A stretch of 64,000 nt of DNA from Physcia stellaris (lineage: Eukaryota > Ascomycota > Lecanoromycetes > Caliciales > Physciaceae): positions 62,001 through 126,000 of the forward strand of contig JABSSW010000054.1 in the NCBI GenBank assembly GCA_018902385.1. The letters run 5' to 3'. Below, piece after piece: positions 22,011 through 33,928 of this stretch; position 1 is the first letter of the stretch; each line of letters begins with the position of its first letter. The position numbers and the translations under genes were made by a program. The notes below the pieces were generated by a model. It saw only the letters and a list, made by a program, of their open reading frames with translations, ran no database searches and was not told the DNA's origin.

Positions 22011-23657
22011 CTTGTTTTCGTGTTTGGTGTTGGGTGCAAGAAGGACTGGTATTCCAGATTGAACGCCCCCAAGGACCGCTTCCCCATTCACAAGCAATCG
22101 ACCTCATGGCAGCCTTCAGCGGCTAGTACATTGCTGTGCTGGCTCCGATCAACAATAGCTTGTAGTGCATGCAACCTCCTTAAATGGGAATATTATAAGT
22201 CAAATCCGGGTCATCTCGATAATCCAAGAATTCCACTTGCTTACCCAAGAGGTTCGCAAACATGGACTCCCTCTCACTGGGATCCGGACGCGAACGCGAA
22301 GCAAAGGATATCACTAGGCATCGCTGTCTAGCATTGGCAGATTGTGGCACCGGAGATCCCAAAGAGAAGTTCACTCACGGCAGACATAGAATACTGGTGC
22401 CAAAAGCGATGTTCACAGATGGTAACTCGATTTCGGAATCCTTGTGATACACGGACTTACATTGACCTACGTCCCAAAATGGAATATTACTTCGTCGTGA
22501 TACTCTAATTTCTTCTATAATGAGAGTCGACGGAAATCGGCCTCAGGGTATGAACGGGATGGAGAGGAAAGTCGGGGTCTTACGCTAGTGACGCCAAATG
22601 ACTGTTACATCTTCAGAGCACTCGTAGGGCAGCAAGATAGCTTTCATGATACAGATCATGATACAGAGATTTAGCGTGAAACGAGCTACATCGTTTACAC
22701 TGTGGTCGGTCTTCGTAATAAAAGTCTCTTCACAAATTTGGCCCAGACTTGGGAAAGCGTACGGGGCGGCGAAGAGGTAGAAGTTTCGATACACAGCGCT
22801 GAACAAGTTCCTCGTCCTAGAACGGATTCGCACAGACGTGGTGTAAAGTAGCTAAATTAAGTAGCGCAAATGGATCCAGACCCCGTGACCTTTTTGATAA
22901 TCTCAGCTGCCAACGGTCCCATCACCCAGTAGCCATGCCCAAGGGTTTCCCAACCATGAGTCGAACTGGAGATTCAGCAGGCAAGATTTGGACGTCCTTG
23001 TCAATCCAATCCTGCTCCCCTCGGCCAGCACATTAATTGATTTCTCTCATCGAGGTGTCAGGTTGCCGGTAGGAGGGGCAAGCGTAATCTGGTCTAGCGC
23101 AGCCCGTCCCCCCCCAGACTCGCTCAGTTGAAAAGCAAAATCTGTCCCTGGGAGGGAAACCACTTTACACAGCCAGCTTCGACATCCCCCACTAACCCGC
23201 ACGACTGTACAATACCTTACCTTGCTTCCGCCTAATTTTGTGCCTGTCTGTATTTCGACTGTTGTGTTGGGATTTTGCCGCGCCGTTGTCCGAAGCTGGG
23301 CCTCATCCGAAACTGCACGAGCTACCCATCGCTGTTGCAAGCGAAAGGATCACCTTTCACTACCGACTTGATCTTCACCGCCGCTACCGCCTGCACATAT
23401 CAAACTCTATTACCCTGCCATACCTTCAGTATCCACAGCTCTTGCCGTCGCTGCATTGCCCTGTCTCGAGCCTGTCTGTTGCTCGCTGCTCCGCCTCGCG
23501 AAACTCCATCCCAGCTTACATCTGGTTTCCCGCACTTCCAGCCATCGAGCTCACCGATGATTCCTAAGCGTTTACAAAAACCAGTCGTCGAATTCACCAC
23601 ATAGACGCCATCCTACACCAGCCGGAGAGGTAGGTACGGCCTGCACAGCTACCAGGC
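22011..23657. other. Long upstream region of the SomA-like gene
   Basis: 1.65 kb before the SomA-like start. The last 400 bases are pyrimidine-rich on plus with many short C/T runs, as in long leaders of fungal regulatory genes. A small minus frame at 22585-22833 has no domain. Confidence 0.5.
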
Positions 23658-26208
23658 ATGAGTCATATGAATATGGTTGGCATGAATGGCGGAAACGGCG
23701 TCATGGCTGGCGTGCCCATGATGAACAATGGTATGAACGGCGCAACACCAAGACCAGGTGGTGAGCAGGACGACGTCGACTACCAGGGACGGCTCCATGC
23801 GTACATATACGACTACTTTGTCAAGAGTGAACAATTCGAGTGCGCACGGGCACTATGCAACAGCGGTGTCAATTTTTCTCCTCGGCTAAGGCAAAACAAC
23901 GATGTCAACGGGGCCGACGATAATGCAATGCATACAGATACAAAAGACGACCCAGATTCGAAACGACCAGATGACCTGCCTCCACCTTCTGTCCAGTCCG
24001 AGGGGCAAGGTACATCCTTTCTCCTTGAATGGTTTGGTCTGTTCTGGGATGTATTCCATGCGCAGAGAAAAGGCAGCAAAGCCAGTCAGCAGGCTTCACA
24101 ATATATCCAGCATACTCAGGTAATGTCATAATTATTGTGGTTGTAGGAATAGATTCTGACATCCCCGCTAGGCTCAGTCAAGGCTCCGAGCAGAGCAGCA
24201 ACAAGCCCTTCTTCAAGGTACGATGCGGCCTATGATGCCCGGCAGTCTTAACGAACAACAACAAATGTTGCGGATGCAGCAGGCATACGGAATGCACATG
24301 AATGGAGATTTACGAAAGAATGCCATGAACAATCGCGGAGGTTTCAGTCAAGCGTACGTTTTACCAATCGAGTACTTTAGTATTCCAAAGATATCCTCCA
24401 CTAACAATGCTTGATAGAACACCGCAACAATTAGCGCAGATGAAGCAAGCGCAGTTGTTACAGCAACAAATGCGCCGCGATCCTTCGGATATGGACGTGA
24501 ATGGTCAAAGACCGCGTACACCCTCGTCGGGAGACAACGCGCCATCACCGTCAAAACGACCCCGCCTTGAAGGTGCCCCGTTCAACGGACAGATGATGCC
24601 TAATGGTAGAGGCCCCCTCCAGGGCATGCAAGGGCAGCAGATGCTGGATATGAACGCAAATCAGGCAAACCAAATGTTAGTAAAGAACGGGATCAATCCT
24701 GAGCAACTCTCGCAGGACCAATTCGCCTCCTTCCAAGCGCAAAATCCCCAGATACAACAAAAGTCGATACAAGTATACGCTCAAAATCTGGCAAGGAACC
24801 AGCGTCAAGGCATGCCTAGACAGGGAATGGCTGGCCAAGACTCCCCAATGATGCAACCAGGCTTCGACATGGGCCAACAGGAAATGTACAATCAACAAAT
24901 GATACGAGCTGGTCCCGGAGGGCCCAATGGCGCAAACGGTGGCAATCACGCTCTTCAGGATTACCAAATGCAACTCATGCTGCTCGAACAGCAAAACAAG
25001 AAGCGACTTCTGATGGCAAGGCAGGAGCAAGATAGCGTTGGTCGTGATGGACAGCCAATGCCTGGTGGTCCTGGTGGCTTCGCTCCAGGAATGTCTCCTG
25101 GTAGCCGGTCCGGACCGTCACCAGAACCAGGGCAGATGAAGCGCGTCACTCCTAAGATGGGCCCAGCGGGCTTGCCTACATCCCCAATGCCAGACAATAT
25201 GCCTCAGCGAAGCTCTCCTGCAGCGATGGGCTTCGCGGGCCAGATGCCTCCCGAGATGTATCAGAACGGTATGACTGTTCCACCTAATGGCATGAGAATG
25301 GCGCCGAGCTCACATCCAGGACAATTCGGCGGACAACCCTTCAACCCCACCGCACAGGCAGCTCAAATGGAAGCCTTGCGAGCGCAGGGCAGGCTCCCGA
25401 ATGGAGCCAATTGGCCGCAAGGACCGCAAGGTCAAGCGCCGATGATGCAACCTACGCAAGCACCGCAACCACAGCCTATGGGAACCCCACAGCAGCGCAA
25501 CGATATGCCCCCCTCCAGCAGTGCAGCCCGGTGCAGGTACGAATGGTCGACCAAGTCCTCCCGCTCAACCTGCCCCTCCTACACCTCAGCCAGGCAACAA
25601 GGCCAACCCCAAAAAGAAAGATACAGAGAAGCCTCGAAAGGTATAACCTCTGAGCTACTGTGACTGAAGCAGTGTACTAATGATGAATTAGCGGCCTCCT
25701 AAGAAGGGCTCCTCAGCAAGTGTTGCCGCCACACCATCAGGCGAAGCTGAGGCACCCCCTACACCTACGCCACCAACCCCGACCATCCCTAAACATCCAT
25801 CGTCGTTCAGTGGTGGACAAAATGTTGAAGCCCTTGCACAACCGACTGTCGCGCCCGCCCCTGCGCCTGCCCCTGTGCAAAACATCCCACCTCCTCAGCC
25901 TGATCTCAATCCGATGCAACAATTCGACCTTCCGAATCCTGAAGTAAGTTCACAGCTCCTACTTGCACTCATCTCTTTCGGCATCATCTTCCCCTATCGG
26001 TCTCACAGGAAGAAATCCTCTGCTAACCAATCCTCTTACACAGGGGCAATACAGCATGAATTTCGGAGGCCTTGAGAATCCCGACGTTCTCGACAACTTC
26101 GACTTCGATTCATTTTTGCAGAGCAATGACGAGTTCCCTGAATTTGATCCTACCGGCCTCAGTTTCGGCGCCCCGGAGGGTGTTGAGACTGGGGCCGAGG
26201 GTGCTTGA
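23658..26208 (+). CDS. somA: SomA/Flo8-like LisH-domain developmental regulator
   Basis: Transcription regulator of the SomA/Som1/Flo8 group, acting under cAMP-PKA in adhesion, conidiation and virulence of moulds. Exons 23658-24119, 24172-24353, 24418-25640, 25692-25943 and 26044-26208. A LisH motif lies near residues 40-75 (YQGRLHAYIYDYFVKSEQF). The conserved block after it is DDLPPPSVQ...SFLLEWFGLFWDVFHAQR and ASQYIQHTQ. The long middle is Gln/Met/Pro-rich; the end is acidic and aromatic (NPDVLDNFDFDSFLQSNDEF), typical of an activation segment. The frame breaks at a six-C run, 25508-25513: before it runs QQRNDMPP, after it the family tail NKANPKKKDTEKPRK continues one frame over. With five Cs the frame would stay open, so an indel, real or from assembly, is likely. 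Confidence 0.85.
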
Positions 26209-27238
26209 GCAAGCGACTCGACCAGCTCAGTAAAGAAGTTCGTGTCACATTCTGCGAGGAAGCCATTTGGTCTCGCAGTGGTCTTCCGGCGTTGGAAACG
26301 CGAAGAAGATCTTCCCATAGAGCGGGCAACCCCTCCGCCTGCACGGCCTCATCGATTCTTACCTCCTCATCGACGCTTTATGGATCATTCCTTGCCTCGA
26401 CGGATCACAGCATTAGCTGCGCAAAATTGTGTCTCTTGATCTAAACCGCCTTCTTGGCTACCGATCGTCGAGTCGCTATCACTCTTCCTCCATCGAGCCG
26501 AATATTTCGGGCGTTAATATCCGCACGGTCGGGCAGCAGTTGTCCATAGGAGTCGAGAAAGCCCATCGTGCTGAATGGTGGAGTCGATCAGGATGAATCC
26601 TCTCACCTTTGTTTGACTTTATGTATTCCTCTATCGATATCACGGTCTTGACGTGTGGTGCGTGTTTTGAGTGGTGTATTTAAGGGGTTGGGGTGTTCTT
26701 GTGTATGGATATGTCCGTGTGTGTTTGTGGGATTAGTGGATAGGACCGGACGGAGTAGACTATTTGCCCATCTCAACATCGTTTTTTAAGGATAGGTCGT
26801 TTTTTTCTGTTTTTTGTGTTTTTCGATGTTTAAGTTGATAACCCCCTCGAACGTGTTAGGTCACTTTTGCTTATAGGGAACCGGAGTAATAATGATCCAT
26901 AGATTCATGTTTTACTTTTTTTTTGAAGGTTGATACCGCCACGAAAGCTTTGTGAACCCTCCGTCATCAGATCCGGAAGCCATCACCAAGCACATTCTAC
27001 AGTCATACTTGTGAACCAGTCATACTCCTGGGGACTCAAAAGCAGATGCTCATAACACATTCCCCAAATTCCCCAAATACTCATACCCTACAGTATAAAT
27101 TCCTCCTCGCCCTCCTGCACCCCTCCCCTCAAGATATCCCACACAGAAAGCCCAACTACCCACAAAGCAATCTCGATTTCCTCCAAGGCCATCATTTAGA
27201 ATCATTATATCTCCATTCGGCGGCAAAAAAGCAACTCG
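26209..27238. other. 3' region of the SomA-like gene
   Basis: About 1 kb without a convincing gene. T-rich tracts lie at about 26779-26825 and 26913-26925, plausibly in the 3' untranslated region or terminator area. Short frames at 26205-26444 overlap the SomA end out of frame. Confidence 0.45.
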
Positions 27239-27809
27239 ATGCATATCCCACCACCCACCCCCTTCTTCTTCTTCTTCCTCTTCTTCCTCTCCTCCGCCTT
27301 CTCCCTCTCCCTCTCCCTCTCCCTCTTCCCAGACACAAACTCAACCCTCCCTGGGCCCTCTCCCCTCCACGAGCGGCAACCCTCCCCCGCCACGCCCGCC
27401 TGTCCGCCCGCGTGCGATTACACCAACTCCGCGCCCGGCGATGCTGGGAATTTACCTGCGATTGTGACGGGGTGAGTCGCTCCCTGGCTTAATTAGTGCC
27501 TCTGAGGTTTTAGTTTTGCTTCGATTTCTTTTGTTCGTTCGTTCTTTGGAGCGGAAGGTAGTGAAGGGGATGAGGATTGGAAGGAGGTTTGAGCTATACT
27601 TAGGTAGAGGTATTTCGAAGTGATGCAGTAGAAAGCTGACTCGGGCCTTTTTATCGGATAGGATGTGTGTCGCGGTCGGGATCGCAGGGATTGCTGGGGG
27701 GTTGGGGCTGGGGTTGGCGCCGGGGAGTGGGGGAGATGGAGAGAAGGAGAAGGACAAGGACAAGGAGAAGGAGAATACCAAGGCGGAAGGGGAGGAAAAG
27801 ACAGAATGA
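27239..27809 (+). CDS. Hypothetical small secreted or membrane protein
   Basis: I do not recognise this protein. Exons 27239-27471 and 27662-27809 join in frame (GG|G makes Gly) across an intron with donor GTGAGT, branch CTGAC and acceptor TAG, giving about 126 aa. The N-terminus is a strongly hydrophobic signal or anchor made of Phe and Leu/Ser runs (PFFFFFLFFLSSAFSLSLSL), encoded by a CTT/CTC pyrimidine tract. The middle has two cysteines (TPACPPACDY). A second hydrophobic stretch follows the intron (CVAVGIAGIAGGLGLGL), then a Lys/Glu/Asp-rich tail (EKEKDKDKEKEN). This could be a two-pass membrane protein or a GPI-like product. Support is the clean intron and opposing hydrophobic and charged parts; low complexity leaves doubt. 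Confidence 0.45.
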
Positions 27810-29590
27810 GGTTTTGGAGCGGCTACGGGGAGGGGGAAAGGGATCGCGATGGAATTTGTTGGAGAGCAAAGTGCAGGCGGTTGGCTTGCTCGTAATGGAT
27901 GGATAGATAGATGTAGATGGGTTTGAATGCTTGCTTGCTTGCTTGCTTGCTTGCTGAAAAGAAAGGTGAAACATGTCTGATACCCTGGCTGTTCTGACAC
28001 ATTGTTTATCGCGCTGACGTCGCGGGAGCGCAATCGTGGGATTGGTTTCGTGGCGTTCCCAATGTTCAGTCGCGTACTATTGCTTGGATTGGCGCCGAGA
28101 GTGATGATCGAAACGTTTCAAGGTCTGCAGCAGTTTTGTGCTATGTAAGGTCAAGACAAGGGTGAAGAGACGCGTCTGTACTGCACCGTATGTGAGCACC
28201 AGGCCGGGCATCACTATCGGCGATGTCAAACAGACATTTACACGATCATATGGAGATTCAAATAATTACATGTTATACCGAGCTGGAGTAGAATTACACG
28301 GCATAAAGAGAAACATAGGATAGCAAATAGGATCCCCACTTTTGGGACTGCGCACATCCCTCTCAGTTTGAGCACAACGCGCTCGAGGGCTCCTGCCAAG
28401 CTTAAGGACGACACCGTGGCCAATGGTGCATGATGCCTTTCACAGTCTGATGGGCGATCGGCACCAAGTCCTGATTGGCAAGACGAAATGTTGACAGGCA
28501 GCCCACGAAGTACAACCAGACCTCTTGCCTGTTGTCAACGGCGGGAAGATCCTAGGACGACTCCTGTGCCTATTTCCTCGCTCAGACGTCCAAAGAGTAT
28601 AGTAGGCCTCCTTGGTACGGTAGTGTTTAGCTTTTGGGTAACGGGGTGGTTGATGGGAATCTGTACTTTCACAAAGTTCATGGATGCGGCCAAAGTCGTC
28701 GATGTACACAGTACCAGTGCCAATGCTGCTAAATGTCGGCATGAAGGGTTTGGGTGAGGCATTTAAGACAACGTGTGAGGTAGCTGCATGCTCTCAGCCT
28801 TTTTGTTCTCGATCGGAGTCGCGCGTTCCTGGGATATTCGCAAGCGTTCGGGAGCTGACGGCAGTAGAGCAAGGTGGTCTCCTATCGTGAGTCTCTCAGT
28901 GGCCGTATGATTTGGATAGCGGTGTAGTCGTACAGTGCGGTCTATGTTCCCACGCGACGTGCATCTTGGGTCGGTTCATCGGCTAACTCGATGCCGATAG
29001 CGTGTTGCTATTTTCCTTTTTCTGATTCGTCTGCGTGGACCCTGAAAGGCAAAGCGAGACCTATTTCCCAACCACCTCTTTGCCCTAAGGCCACTCACTG
29101 TCGCCGTCGCGCTGAGGCAACAAGACCGCGACCGCGCAACAGTCGTGAGGAAACACCAAAATATGCACTGGAGAGGGGAATCTCCTTCTTTCGATCGTCG
29201 CAACAGATATGACTCACGGTCGCGCACACTCTTGGCCAGAGAATGATTGGCGTTTGCTCTCTTTAGCAAATCCCTTATGTTAAACGGGGATGCCCACTTG
29301 TTTCCTGAGGTATCCTCATCCCCTTCGCAAGGCTGCTCTGCATTCCATTCGAAGCATAGTCGCAAAATTCAATTGAGTTCGTGGTAATTGAAAAACCGTT
29401 AATTGATTTCGCCTGATCTTTGTCAATTGGATTGACCTCCCTTGATATCGACGCCGTCGTAATTGGAACATATTGCTGCTACAATACTGGACACAAACGT
29501 ATGCAACGGCCCCTCGCAGTGTACAGATGCATCACCTAATAGTATCCGTGTGCCAGTGTGCTTTTTGGATGAGAGACATGCTTAGTCCTG
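27810..29590. other. Gene-poor region with short repeats
   Basis: 1.8 kb with a TTGC microsatellite near its left end. Overlapping minus frames at 28440-28742 and 28535-28762 are the only ones of note; the latter opens with a signal-peptide-like stretch (HLAALALVLCTSTTLA) but then ends after 75 residues. Confidence 0.45.
27928..27955. repeat. TTGC tetranucleotide microsatellite
   Basis: Seven near-perfect TTGC units in a row, just 3' of the small hydrophobic-protein gene. Confidence 0.9.
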
Positions 29591-30937
29591 ATGTCTTGTC
29601 CTGCCTTTCTTCAATTCTGGTGGACCGGCAGGTCTCGAGATACATTTTTGTCTTTTCTTCCGAAAGAAGATCTCGCTTCTCTGCGCCTGGCGTGCCATGA
29701 CTTCAGCGCACGAGCGGCGCCGGTGCTCTTCGAGGAGATCACAGTCACCTTCCGAGCGAGCATCTTCACCAAGCCAGCACGCATGGCAGCTCTCGATCGG
29801 ATAGGACACCATGTTCGGAGCCTCGAGTTCCGTATGCCGCATGGGCCAGAAACATTTTTGCCACCTCTGCTGGATCCGTCGACGGGTGAGGAGGTCACTT
29901 TCATCTACGAGCCATATGTGCAATCTCCAAGAGACTCTCCCTGCCGACATAGTGTTCCCACGTATGGTAGCTGGGAAATGACCGATATGCTGGTCAAGCA
30001 ATATCCACCTCTGTTCCACGCCGCGGCAAATGTTCCTTCCTTCATCCGAGCATTGTCTTCAGTCTCAAATCTCAAGCATCTGAAGATTTCATGCCCTGGC
30101 CAGGAAGTAGGTCAGCGCTACCGGCGCAGTATAGTCGACTATGCTCTGATATCGCTTCGTATGGCAGTGGAACGAAGCAAATTGTCAGCGCTGGACACCT
30201 TGTCCCTGAACCCAGTCCATGCTGGCAGTGTTCTATACCTGAACCCAACTATGGGCTTCGGAGCTTTGCCAAACTCAACAAGACGTTGGAGACAAATCAA
30301 GACGCTTACCGTCAAGATGGACAGTGTCCCTTTCGCTCCGCATCCGCCAGCAGACCACTTGAAGATGCTGAATGCTTATCTTCAAGTCTTTGCACCATCA
30401 GTAAAGCGACTCACCTTCCGCTGGCTGGGTTCGAAAGGTCTTTGCCCCTTGACATTACATGAGGAAATTTGTCTACAGGGTCAAAATCCAAAACTGGCAT
30501 GCCCGCGTAGATCGCACATTGCTCTACCTCCGCTCAAATTTCCAAGGCTGCGTAAGATGGAAGTGGAGAACGTTGTAATGGACGCCTCACAGATCTCAGG
30601 CTTCATTACTAGCCATCGGCGAACACTGAGCGACTTCAATTTTGAAGATACGAAGCTTCGCAGCGGGACCTGGGATCAAGCGCTGAAACCACTTACCCGC
30701 ATTAGTGGCAGTGAGAAATGGAAGGAGAAGTCGGAAGAGGTCATGGATGTTCCACTCATGCTCAGTTCCGTGGGCCTTGAGAACAAGCAGGCGGAGCATG
30801 TGGTGCAGGAGTTCCCTTTTCCCAAGCAGCGAACGCCCAAACCATGCCAAAGAGGGTGGCGAGCTGGGGCGAAGCTCTTGGGCACACCCGATCATATGCG
30901 GAGGTTTTTGCGATCTTCGGTTTTTACCTGGATATAG
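29591..30937 (+). CDS. F-box-like protein, function unknown
   Basis: A single-exon 448-aa frame. Near the N-terminus FLPKEDLASLRLACHDFSAR (about residues 22-41) matches the second half of an F-box as found in many fungal F-box proteins, which bring substrates to SCF ubiquitin ligases. The remainder alternates short Leu-rich segments (HHVRSLEFRMPHG, VSNLKHLKISCPG, LSALDTLSLNPVH, RRWRQIKTLTVKM, FAPSVKRLTFRWL, FPRLRKMEVENVV), consistent with irregular leucine-rich repeats. The first half of the F-box is weak in this frame; the +1 frame just upstream reads MLSPDVLSCLSSILVD, so a frame change or intron near 29630 is possible. C-terminal tail is basic. Confidence 0.7.
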   Translation: MSCPAFLQFWWTGRSRDTFLSFLPKEDLASLRLACHDFSARAAPVLFEEITVTFRASIFTKPARMAALDRIGHHVRSLEFRMPHGPETFLPPLLDPSTGEEVTFIYEPYVQSPRDSPCRHSVPTYGSWEMTDMLVKQYPPLFHAAANVPSFIRALSSVSNLKHLKISCPGQEVGQRYRRSIVDYALISLRMAVERSKLSALDTLSLNPVHAGSVLYLNPTMGFGALPNSTRRWRQIKTLTVKMDSVPFAPHPPADHLKMLNAYLQVFAPSVKRLTFRWLGSKGLCPLTLHEEICLQGQNPKLACPRRSHIALPPLKFPRLRKMEVENVVMDASQISGFITSHRRTLSDFNFEDTKLRSGTWDQALKPLTRISGSEKWKEKSEEVMDVPLMLSSVGLENKQAEHVVQEFPFPKQRTPKPCQRGWRAGAKLLGTPDHMRRFLRSSVFTWI

Positions 30938-31277
30938 GGTCTTTCCGGTCGATAAGATCGCCTGTAAATAGTGATGAAATGACATTCGTTTGATGAGCGG
31001 GAGGTTGAGTGTGTGATGTTTCAAGTGCCGAGGCGAAGCTCGGTGGCTTTCACATGCTACGCCGCTGTAGTCGATCCTTCATGCCCCTTTCAAACGTGTT
31101 ATCAGTACATAGAAACTCATTTAATACGCCTTCGTCACTGTCTCTCCTGTGTCAATCATTCCAAATTACAGCAACTGCCAATCAGTCAAGAAACGTCGAT
31201 CTTAATCACTTCCCAGCTCCGCAAAGTTCAAGCCAAACCCAAACTTGTACCGCCCAAGAACCAGCCGCATCTGCACC
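30938..31277. other. Spacer upstream of the SCP2 gene
   Basis: 340 bases between two plus-strand genes; no coding signal seen. Confidence 0.45.
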
Positions 31278-31812
31278 ATGTCTCTCAAGAGTGGTAAGGT
31301 TTCGTACAAAGTCTGAAGCAACCGCAGATTTTGGCTGACTCCACATAGACGCGTTTCCCTCCTCTGAAGCATTTGAAGCCATCAACAGCTCGCTGCAATC
31401 AGACGATGCTGGACGGAAAGACGCGGTGAAGAAAGGAAACGCCGTTTTCTCCTTCACACTCAAGAATAAAGAGGGCCAAACGGAGAGCTGGCACATTGAT
31501 TTGAAGGATAAGGGCGTAGTGGCCAAGGGCGAGGCACCGGCCGGCAAAAAAGCAGACGGTAAGCCTTCCTGTGCCTCTTTTCTGAGCTTCAGTCATATGC
31601 TTCGTCATTAGGAAAGATTTTGATCATCTGTACTGATTAGTAGCATAGTCTTCCTCTCATTATCGGACGATGATTTCGGTAAGCTGGCCAGCGGCAAGAC
31701 GCAGGCGCAACGGTTATTCATGTCCGGGAAGCTGAAGATCAAGGGTGATATCATGAAGGCAACAAAGATGGAGCCAATATTGAAGAAGGCACAAACGAAG
31801 CCAAAATTGTAG
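31278..31812 (+). CDS. SCP2 sterol/lipid carrier domain protein
   Basis: A 129-aa stand-alone SCP2 domain, a soluble carrier for fatty acyl-CoA and sterols, usually peroxisomal. Exons 31278-31293, 31349-31558 and 31649-31812 close in frame; the first codes only MSLKS plus one base. Family segments: KKGNAVFSFTLKNKEGQTES, WHIDLKDKG, ADVFLSLSDDDFGKLASGKT, AQRLFMSGKLKIKGD and MKATKMEPILKKAQ. The C-terminus is PKL, a weak variant of the SKL peroxisome signal (relatives end in AKL), so peroxisomal import is likely but not certain. Confidence 0.93.
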
Positions 31813-32359
31813 ATATGCGGGACCCTCTATGTGTGCATCTTGCGTGACTCCATCCAATGACTGAGATCTGCTCCCGTGAAGATTTATCTCTGATTGGCTA
31901 ACATGCTATTTCGGGACTGGTCATCCGCTTACCCGCGGAGCCGCACTAAAATCACACATGCAAACACGTATTTGGCTCCAACATCGTCGACTCCCTCCCC
32001 AACTACCAGCTCACTGATGCAGAAATACACCACTTTGACCATACCGCCGATGATCGGAGCTTCGGCTGTGAAGATCTACCTCCAAGACAATCACCTTTTT
32101 GATGATGGAGTCGATTTTCACCATTATCGGCTCACCGCCCCAAATCTACCCAGCTGCATCTTTCCATGTTATTCACCCTTGTCCAAACGGTGGTAATGAA
32201 TATCTCCTTGCATACGGATAGATATGATAGCTACATTATTCACGCTTGTGGTGATTGAGTCTCAATCTGCAAGCTCTCACCATTTCGGAACTCGTTCATT
32301 TCTCATGTTGACCCTCGTAGCATTAACGACAGATTCCCCGTGCTGGATGAAGGTGAAGT
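31813..32359. other. Spacer upstream of the SDR gene
   Basis: About 550 bases with frames at 31894-32196 and 32224-32505 that show no domain; the second overlaps the SDR start out of frame. Nothing else seen. Confidence 0.45.
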
Positions 32360-33427
32360 ATGCCGATGATGACAGCAAAGCCGGAGCTACTACAGGGCAA
32401 AGTCGCGGCAATTACAGGTGCGCTTACCGGGATCGGTCGCGCAATCGCCGTGGGTTTTATTCAACATGGCTGCAAAGTCGCCATCAACCATCTTGGCGGA
32501 CCTGACGAAGATCAAGCCCTCAAAGCCCTGCGTTCGGAACTATCCAAGTATGCAGGAAGCTTTATCAACATTCCTGGAGACATATCTAAGCCAGAGACGG
32601 GGATCAGATTGGTCGAGGCTGTCGTGAAACAATGGGGCAGATTAGATATCTTCATCAGCAATGCAGGTATCTGTCAGTTTGTCGAGTTTCTAAAGTATTT
32701 GGTTCCGTGGTTCTACTCGATCGTTATGATCTATCTGACTACGAGAGTAGCATAGAGCCAAACCTCTACTCTCAGACTGTTCGCACGAATCTCGATGGCT
32801 CATTCTACGCTACCCAGGCAGCTGCCCGCCAAATGGCCTCACAAAAGCCCCAGGGAGGATCAATTATCGGAATCTCTTCCATATCTGCCTTGGTTGGCGG
32901 AGGAATGCAGTGGGTCTTCTCGAAGCTCTTCTTTCTTTTCTTGTCTAGATCTTCCCTAAGTTCCAAAAGTTTTGCCGAAGTGCTCTGCTCAAGAGAAATA
33001 TTTCGAAAGTTCATGTCTTGGCCAAGAATCAGAAATGCTGACTCGGAGTTTATGACCAGAACACATTACACGCCCACAAAGGCCGGGATTCTGAGCTTGA
33101 TGCAGAGCTGTGCGGTTGCGCTGGGGAAAAGTAGCATTAGGTGCAATGCCATACTGCCTGGAACAATCAGGACGCAGATGAACGAAGCGGATCTGAGCAA
33201 TGAGAAGAAGCGAATGGCTATGGAAGAGCGCATACCCCTTGGAAGATTGGGAGTACCCGAGGACCTTGTAGGGCCGGCTCTGTTTCTGGCTAGCTCGATG
33301 AGCCAGTACGTAGTAAGTCCTCACTTGCGTTGCTTACCTCAAAGAATTGGAGGCCGGACAATGCTAACTTGTCAAGACTGGCGCCCAATTGCTCGTTGAC
33401 GGGGGTTGTTTCGCCAATTTGCAGTAA
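32360..33427 (+). CDS. Short-chain dehydrogenase, L-rhamnose-1-dehydrogenase (RHA1) like
   Basis: NAD(P)-dependent SDR most like fungal L-rhamnose-1-dehydrogenase, which oxidises L-rhamnose to its lactone in the non-phosphorylated pathway. Exons 32360-32694, 32748-32909, 33060-33312 and 33377-33427 give 266 aa. Cofactor loop TGALTGIG, the NAG motif (ISNAGICQF), catalytic Ser in GISSISALVGG, and the YTPTK active site across a junction. Stretches VAINHLGG, GDISKPETGIRLVEAVV, RCNAILPGTIRTQMNEADL and GAQLLVDGGCFANLQ follow RHA1 closely as I remember it. Intron 1 must end at GAG|T (32747), because closer AGs give stops. Next on the same strand are a DapA-type aldolase and a nicotinamidase. Substrate is inferred. 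Confidence 0.88.
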
Positions 33428-33928
33428 GGTAACCTTCATCCATAAGTTTCAGATGAGTCTGTGAATAGTATTCAGTTGGCATATGTTGCAGCTTCAATAA
33501 ATTTACAGGAACTTTTTGCGTCTTCGGACGTAAGGGTATTCAAGAGCGGTCGGTGGGTTCAATCTCCAGCTGTTCAAGTTTCCCTTTCTAAAATAAACCC
33601 CAATTCATACCTTAAATTCCAGGGCAGTGACCTTGGCCCTACGAGAAGCTCAGATAAAATTACAAACTCACGGTCGTAGATGGAGAGGGGATATTGTCGG
33701 AATGAAACGTATTATGATTTGGATACATAACTACAGCTTCCAGTGCATGAGACTGTGTACATGTAGGTACATACATATTAATCCATCGGCATCTCCTCGG
33801 TGAACATCACCCCGCAAAACGTCATCCCGTCAGAAGCTAGGCTTTCCCCACAAACAATCACAAATACGTACACCTATTGAATGCTGGCCGAAGATTTCTC
33901 AGTAATGGGTTTCTTACAATAACCCGCA
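33428..33928. other. Spacer between SDR and DapA-like genes
   Basis: 500 bases, no convincing frame; probably the SDR terminator and the aldolase promoter. Confidence 0.45.

Noticed and set aside
27452-28033. Minus frame of 193 residues opposite the small hydrophobic protein
   Set aside because: Low-complexity Ser/Pro/Phe mirror of purine/pyrimidine tracts and of the TTGC repeat; no splice or family support.
32224-32505. Frame overlapping the start of the SDR gene
   Set aside because: Out of frame with the SDR cofactor motif and without a domain of its own.
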